A stretch of DNA of 9,076 nucleotides from an uncultured Lachnospiraceae bacterium (GTDB taxonomy: Bacteria; Bacillota; Clostridia; Lachnospirales; Lachnospiraceae): NCBI GenBank assembly GCA_910579645.1, contig CAJTVK010000159.1, positions 1-9,076 on the forward strand, in the 5' to 3' direction. The notes beneath the pieces were generated by a model, which searched no databases, was not told the DNA's origin, and saw only the letters and a program-made list of their open reading frames with translations. Positions 6,031 through 9,076 of the stretch are shown here, one piece after another; positions within the stretch are counted from its first letter, which is position 1, and every line of letters starts with the position of its first letter. Both the position numbers and the translations under genes were made by a program.

Positions 6031-6113
6031 AAGGAACTATCGCCAATCGGCACCGCCTTGCATCAAAAGATTTATCCCTGTCATATGCAAAGTCAGTTTT
6101 TAGCAGTTCCTTA
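6031..6113. repeat. Inverted-repeat-ended element between obgE and yhbY, related to 5574-5693
   Basis: AAGGAACT (6031-6038) is the exact inverse of AGTTCCTT (6105-6112), and internal TTGCAT (6058-6063) pairs with ATGCAA (6085-6090). Read on the minus strand, 6113 down to 6080 starts TAAGGAACTGCTAAAAAC and aligns along about 34 bases with the corresponding end of the element at 5574-5693. The opposite halves differ. It carries no ORF. Its first three minus-strand bases, TAA, are the obgE stop codon. Confidence 0.72.
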
Positions 6114-7400
6114 CCGGAAATAGTCAAAGGACAAGCCGTACATCCGCACCGTATCCCCTTCCTGAATGCCCAGTTTTTCCAATTCCTCCAGTACCCCGTT
6201 TTCCTTCAGGAACTTCTGGAAGAACGTAAAGCCTTTTTCGGATTCCAGATTGGTATAGCCAAGCATCTTTTCAATGCGCGGGCCTTCCACCACATATTCC
6301 GCTGCTTTTTCATCATAGGTAACGGTAAACGGTTCCTGTGCTCCCTTAACTTCCGGAAAATATTCCTGTTCAAATACCACAGGCTTGTCGTCCATCTGTG
6401 CCAAAAGGTTATTCACCGCATACAGCAGTTCCCGCACGCCCTTTCCGCTCACCGCGGAAATCGGAAATACCCGCACTCCCTTCGGCTCAAATTCCCGGCG
6501 GATGCGCCGTACCGCTTCATTTTCCTCTTCGGATGCCGCAAACATATCGATTTTATTTGCGGCGATAACTTGGGGACGCTCCGCAATCTCACGGTTATAT
6601 GCCTCTAATTCCTTATTGATGGCATAGATATCCTCCACCGGATCCCGTCCTTCCGTGGCAGCCGCATCCACAATATGAATCACCAGCTTCGTCCGCTCAA
6701 TATGGCGCAGGAACTCATGCCCTAGCCCAATGCCCTCGGAAGCTCCCTCGATAAGCCCCGGAATATCCGCTATCACAAACCCTTTGGCATCTTCCAGGTC
6801 CACCACGCCCAAATTGGGGTTCAGCGTGGTAAAGTGATAATTGGCAATTTTCGGCCTGGCATTCGTCACTTTCGCTAACAGCGTGGATTTACCCACATTC
6901 GGAAAGCCTACCAGCCCTACATCCGCTATCACTTTCAGTTCCAGCAGAAGATCCAGTTCTTTCGCATCCTGCCCCGGCTGGGCATATTTAGGTGCCTGCA
7001 TGGTGCTGGTGGCATAGTGCTGGTTCCCGCAGCCACCCCTGCCTCCTTTCAGCAGCACATAGCGGCGGTTTTCCCCCGACATATCGGTAATTACCTTTCC
7101 GCTTTCCGCTTCCTTGATTACCGTTCCGTGGGGCACCTTAATAATAATGTCCTCCCCGTTCTTTCCTTTACAGTTCTTTTTCCCGCCTTCTTCCCCGTTC
7201 CCGGCACAGTATTTGCGGATATGCCTGAAGTCCGTAAGGGTGTTCAGGCCTTCATCCACCTGAAATATGACATCGCCCCCCTTGCCGCCGTCGCCGCCGT
7301 CAGGACCGCCGTTAGGCACATATTTCTCCTTGCGGAACGATACATGCCCGTCGCCGCCTTTTCCGCTCTTTACATATATTTTTGCTCTGTCTGCAAACAT
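6111..7400 (-). CDS. obgE: GTPase Obg/CgtA, ribosome-assembly GTPase
   Basis: A 429-residue Obg GTPase acting in late 50S assembly and linked to the stringent response. The glycine-rich Obg fold covers roughly residues 1-158 (KSGKGGDGHVSFRKEKYVPNGGP). The G domain has G1 GFPNVGKS (165-172), G2 TTLNPNLG (191-198), G3 DIPG (212-215), G4 NKID (282-285) and G5 SAVSGKG (315-321). An OCT domain occupies about 350-429 and ends YGLSFDYFR. The reading frame stays open upstream to 7541, but that stretch overlaps rpmA and a terminator. MFADRAKIYVKSG is the family's usual N-terminus, so I start at 7400. No proper Shine-Dalgarno precedes it: AAAGG is some 14 bases away. The stop codon coincides with the end of a palindromic repeat. 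Confidence 0.95.
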   Translation of the reverse strand: MFADRAKIYVKSGKGGDGHVSFRKEKYVPNGGPDGGDGGKGGDVIFQVDEGLNTLTDFRHIRKYCAGNGEEGGKKNCKGKNGEDIIIKVPHGTVIKEAESGKVITDMSGENRRYVLLKGGRGGCGNQHYATSTMQAPKYAQPGQDAKELDLLLELKVIADVGLVGFPNVGKSTLLAKVTNARPKIANYHFTTLNPNLGVVDLEDAKGFVIADIPGLIEGASEGIGLGHEFLRHIERTKLVIHIVDAAATEGRDPVEDIYAINKELEAYNREIAERPQVIAANKIDMFAASEEENEAVRRIRREFEPKGVRVFPISAVSGKGVRELLYAVNNLLAQMDDKPVVFEQEYFPEVKGAQEPFTVTYDEKAAEYVVEGPRIEKMLGYTNLESEKGFTFFQKFLKENGVLEELEKLGIQEGDTVRMYGLSFDYFR

Positions 7401-7425
7401 AGGATTTAACCATAACCTTTCATGC

Positions 7426-7460
7426 AAAAAAGGCTTCAAACACATGGTATGTTTGAAGCC
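7426..7460 (-). terminator. Terminator-like hairpin between rpmA and obgE
   Basis: On the minus strand GGCTTCAAACA (7450-7460) pairs perfectly over 11 bases with TGTTTGAAGCC (7432-7442) around a seven-base loop. Six T follow at once (7426-7431). It starts 13 bases after the rpmA stop and ends 25 bases before the obgE ATG, so it should end or attenuate the rplU-prp-rpmA transcript. Confidence 0.88.
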
Positions 7461-7473
7461 CGATTCGTTCGTG

Positions 7474-7758
7474 TTATTTCTCGACAGGATATACGGAAGC
7501 TTGTTTTTTATCTCTTCCTTTTCTCTCAAATCTAAGTACACCGTCCACTAATGCATATAAAGTGTCATCCCCGCCTCTTCCTACGTTCACGCCGGGATGA
7601 ATCTTAGTTCCGCGCTGTCTGTACAGAATATTTCCTGCTTTTACGAATTGTCCGTCAGCCCTTTTCGCACCAAGTCTTTTGGATTCGGAATCTCTGCCGT
7701 TCTTTGTGGAGCCGACTCCCTTTTTATGAGCGAAAAATTGAAGGTTCAAGTTCAACAT
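7474..7758 (-). CDS. rpmA: 50S ribosomal protein L27 with a cleavable N-terminal extension
   Basis: L27 reaches the peptidyl-transferase centre of the 50S subunit. This 94-residue protein is typical: HKKGVGSTKNGRDSESKRLG, then GNILYRQRGTKIHPGVNVG and DDTLYALVDG. The first nine residues, MLNLNLQFF, are the Firmicutes leader removed by the cysteine protease Prp after FF, exposing Ala10-His-Lys-Lys. The Prp gene lies directly upstream. GAGGAGGTG (7765-7773) overlaps the region just before the prp stop and lies six bases before the ATG, so translation is probably coupled. A strong hairpin with a T run follows the gene. Confidence 0.97.
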   Translation of the reverse strand: MLNLNLQFFAHKKGVGSTKNGRDSESKRLGAKRADGQFVKAGNILYRQRGTKIHPGVNVGRGGDDTLYALVDGVLRFERKGRDKKQASVYPVEK

Positions 7759-7761
7759 GGT

Positions 7762-8100
7762 TTACACCTCCTCGAAATTAAGTGTCAGATATTTCTTGCC
7801 GTATTTCTTTTCGGTTTCCGACAAGCCAAGCACCATGGAATCCATAAAAAGTTTCCCTTCATAAGACAGCTTTTGTGGGAATGTGCAATGGAGAAAGCCT
7901 GTTTTCGCATTCTCCTTCACTTCCATTTTCTCTCCTGCCAGCCGTTCCATAGAATTGAACGTATTGATGACCAGCATGGAAACGGAAGCACACACGATAT
8001 CTTTGCCCTTTCCGGCAAACCCGGCATGTCCCATGCAGGTAAAACCCTTATATTCTCCGTCTGCTGTTTTTCTGATGATAACTGTTGTCATGTCAGGCAT
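7762..8100 (-). CDS. prp: Ribosomal processing cysteine protease Prp (YsxB)
   Basis: Prp cleaves the N-terminal extension of L27 and is needed wherever L27 carries one. The catalytic pair is visible: His25 in GHAGF and Cys37 in DIVCASVS, within a normal-length protein of 112 residues. The start is ambiguous. The first ATG (8098-8100) has AGG only two or three bases away. The ATG at codon 4 (8089-8091) has the same AGG about eleven bases away, and using it would number the pair His22/Cys34 as in the Staphylococcus aureus enzyme. It lies between rplU (33-base gap) and rpmA (3-base gap), the standard arrangement. The downstream L27 has the matching LQFF site, so enzyme and substrate are made from one transcript. 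Confidence 0.95.
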   Translation of the reverse strand: MPDMTTVIIRKTADGEYKGFTCMGHAGFAGKGKDIVCASVSMLVINTFNSMERLAGEKMEVKENAKTGFLHCTFPQKLSYEGKLFMDSMVLGLSETEKKYGKKYLTLNFEEV

Positions 8101-8133
8101 TACCTAAATGTTAATATGCTCAAAAACATCTGC

Positions 8134-8439
8134 TTACGCATTTATTTTGTCAATCTTAACCTGTGTGTATGCTTGTCTATGGCCGTTTTTCTTATGGTAA
8201 CCGGTTTTCCTCTTGTACTTATAAACGATAACCTTTCTCCACTTGCCCTGCTCCATAACGGTAGCGGATACGGTAGAGCCTGCTACGTCGCCGGCAACCT
8301 TAAGTCCGTTATCGCTGATGGCGATAACCTGATCAAATGTTACAGCCGTTCCGGGTTCTGCATCCAGCTTCTCCACTTTGATGACATCGCCTTCGGAAAC
8401 TTTATACTGCTTTCCACCTGTGGCAATAATTGCGTACAT
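8134..8439 (-). CDS. rplU: 50S ribosomal protein L21
   Basis: L21 binds 23S rRNA in the large subunit. The 101-residue protein has the family start MYAIIATGGKQYKVSEGD, the central VEKLDAEPGTAVTFDQV, and the basic C-terminal KYKRKTGYHKKNGHRQAYTQVKI. AGGAGGTG (8444-8451) precedes the ATG with ideal spacing, so the start is firm. It is the first gene of the rplU-prp-rpmA unit, driven by the promoter at 8546-8574 through a leader of about 100 bases. Confidence 0.97.
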   Translation of the reverse strand: MYAIIATGGKQYKVSEGDVIKVEKLDAEPGTAVTFDQVIAISDNGLKVAGDVAGSTVSATVMEQGKWRKVIVYKYKRKTGYHKKNGHRQAYTQVKIDKINA

Positions 8440-8539
8440 ATTGCACCTCCTATCACAAACTTTTTTATGTTTGTCTACTCGCTAGTGTCGGCGGCACCCT
8501 GTCTTCCGGATGCTCTTTGTGCCTGTCTATGCGGCATAC
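8440..8539 (-). ncRNA. Structured 5' leader of rplU, candidate L21 leader
   Basis: About 100 transcribed bases precede rplU. Read on the minus strand, GGCAC (8519-8523) pairs with GTGCC (8493-8497), and ACAAAC (8469-8474) pairs with GTTTGT (8455-8460) only four bases before the AGGAGGTG site. An L21 leader (Rfam L21_leader) is known upstream of rplU in Firmicutes and is thought to mediate autogenous control. I infer membership from position and structure, not from a covariance match. Confidence 0.5.
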
Positions 8540-8545
8540 TTCTAT

Positions 8546-8574
8546 ACTTTAGCATCTTCGGACGTATATGTCAA
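8546..8574 (-). promoter_or_regulatory. Sigma-A-type promoter of rplU-prp-rpmA
   Basis: On the minus strand a perfect -35 TTGACA (8569-8574), a 17-base spacer and -10 TAAAGT (8546-8551) place the transcript start near 8539. An A-rich stretch (the T run at 8575-8582 on the plus strand) lies just upstream of the -35 box and could act as an UP element. Confidence 0.85.
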
Positions 8575-8641
8575 GTTTTTTTCACGGAAACACACGGAAA
8601 TCAATTTTTACGAAACCATCAAAATATGATATGATGGAAAT
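8575..8641. mobile_element. Probable left-end region of the ISAs1-like element
   Basis: The 67 bases between the rplU -35 box and the transposase ATG must contain the left end of the insertion sequence if it is complete. I see a repeated CACGGAAA (8583-8590 and 8593-8600). I cannot define the terminal inverted repeat or target duplication without the right end, which lies outside the window. Confidence 0.4.
8607..8635 (+). promoter_or_regulatory. Weak candidate promoter of the transposase gene
   Basis: TTTACG (8607-8612), a 17-base spacer and TATGAT (8630-8635) form a plausible sigma-A promoter. Its start would fall at or next to the ATG at 8642, implying an almost leaderless mRNA. The -35 box is poor. 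Confidence 0.3.
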
Positions 8642-9076
8642 ATGAAAAATATAAAAGAATACTTTGAAGATGTAGAAACAATAACAGAATATAACGGCTA
8701 TTTTTGTAGTGTATCAGATGCCATAGTAATAGTAATCCTAGGCAGCATATGCGGACTGAAAAATGTCAGCCAGATACACCAGTGGGCAATGAATGACCGT
8801 GTGAGAGAAATACTCAAATATGATTTTAGCATAAAGGACATCCCATGTTATTACTGGCTTCTGTGCCTGTTGAAACTGATAAAGCCGGAATCCCTTAACC
8901 GCTGTTTCATGAACTGGGTCAGTTCCATGGCCCCTGACGGGGTGGAGGGTCTGACGCTTGCACTGGACGGAAAGACGATCCGTTCCACGGAGAAAATGGA
9001 AAGTTATGAAAGCCCGCTGCATATCGTAAGTGCCCAGATTTGCGAACTTGGGATGACCTTTGCCCAGAAAAGCGTG
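8642..9076 (+). CDS. ISAs1-family transposase, N-terminal part (cut by window end)
   Basis: The frame from ATG 8642 stays open for 145 codons to the window edge. It begins MKNIKEYFEDVETITEYNG, then SVSDAIVIVILGSICGLKNV and HQWAMNDR, the N-terminal domain of ISAs1-type (H-repeat-like) transposases. It continues into the DDE domain with LALDGKTIRS, holding the first catalytic Asp, and LHIVSAQICELGMTFAQ. The remaining DDE residues would lie beyond the window, so intactness is unknown. No strong ribosome binding site precedes the ATG; only GGAAAT is there. The start is chosen because it matches the family's usual N-terminal length. It diverges from rplU, whose promoter lies less than 100 bases away. 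Within the shown part there is no frameshift or stop. Confidence 0.88.
   Translation, partial: MKNIKEYFEDVETITEYNGYFCSVSDAIVIVILGSICGLKNVSQIHQWAMNDRVREILKYDFSIKDIPCYYWLLCLLKLIKPESLNRCFMNWVSSMAPDGVEGLTLALDGKTIRSTEKMESYESPLHIVSAQICELGMTFAQKSV

Noticed and set aside
7401..7541. Longer obgE reading frame starting at 7541
   Set aside because: It overlaps rpmA and runs through a terminator hairpin. The conserved Obg N-terminus MFADRAKIYVKSG begins at 7400.
7597..8634. A 345-codon plus-strand open frame opposite rpmA, prp and rplU
   Set aside because: It is antisense to three well-recognised ribosomal genes and to their promoter, and its translation resembles no protein family.
8738..9022. Minus-strand open frame inside the transposase gene
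   Set aside because: The plus strand encodes recognisable ISAs1 transposase motifs throughout; this frame is a shadow.

Overview
The window looks like chromosomal DNA of a Lachnospiraceae-type Clostridia (Firmicutes). Three things suggest this: the conserved order rplU-prp-rpmA-obgE-yhbY-nadD-yqeK-rsfS, an L27 with the N-terminal extension that the Firmicutes protease Prp removes, and AGGAGG-type ribosome binding sites. The taxonomic call rests on gene content and style only; no database was searched.

Layout. (1) 1-270: a long imperfect hairpin element (1-104), a featureless stretch (105-216), and the terminator (217-244) of a minus-strand gene for a lipoprotein substrate-binding protein of the branched-chain amino acid ABC type (271-1542). 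That gene has its own sigma-A-like promoter and no permease or ATPase genes nearby. (2) 1722-1937: a small plus-strand DUF378 membrane protein, followed at once by a non-coding array of about five 36-37 bp direct repeats (1937-2108) and a bidirectional terminator (2121-2157). (3) 2139-8439: a long minus-strand run. Read in transcription order it is rplU (L21), prp, rpmA (L27), a terminator-like hairpin, obgE, yhbY, a possible tiny ORF, nadD, yqeK, rsfS and a MATE-family exporter. (4) 8440-8641: the rplU leader and promoter. (5) 8642-9076: the 5' part of an ISAs1-family transposase gene on the plus strand, cut by the window edge.

How the genes fit together. L21 and L27 are 50S proteins. Prp trims L27. 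Obg, YhbY and RsfS act in 50S assembly, subunit association or silencing. NadD makes the NAD precursor NaAD, and YqeK hydrolyses Ap4A. The MATE gene follows rsfS by 17 bp and probably shares its transcript, ending at 2121-2157.

The unusual content lies in repeats rather than in a new gene system. Two related palindromic elements interrupt the obgE-yhbY-nadD segment, and one of them includes the obgE stop codon. RsfS carries an N-terminal extension made of four in-frame 12-residue repeats (36 bp each), apparently grown from the gene's own start region. A second, unrelated 36-bp array follows DUF378. A terminator hairpin stands between rpmA and an obgE gene with no well-placed Shine-Dalgarno sequence. 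I see no defence system, CRISPR array, tRNA or rRNA.
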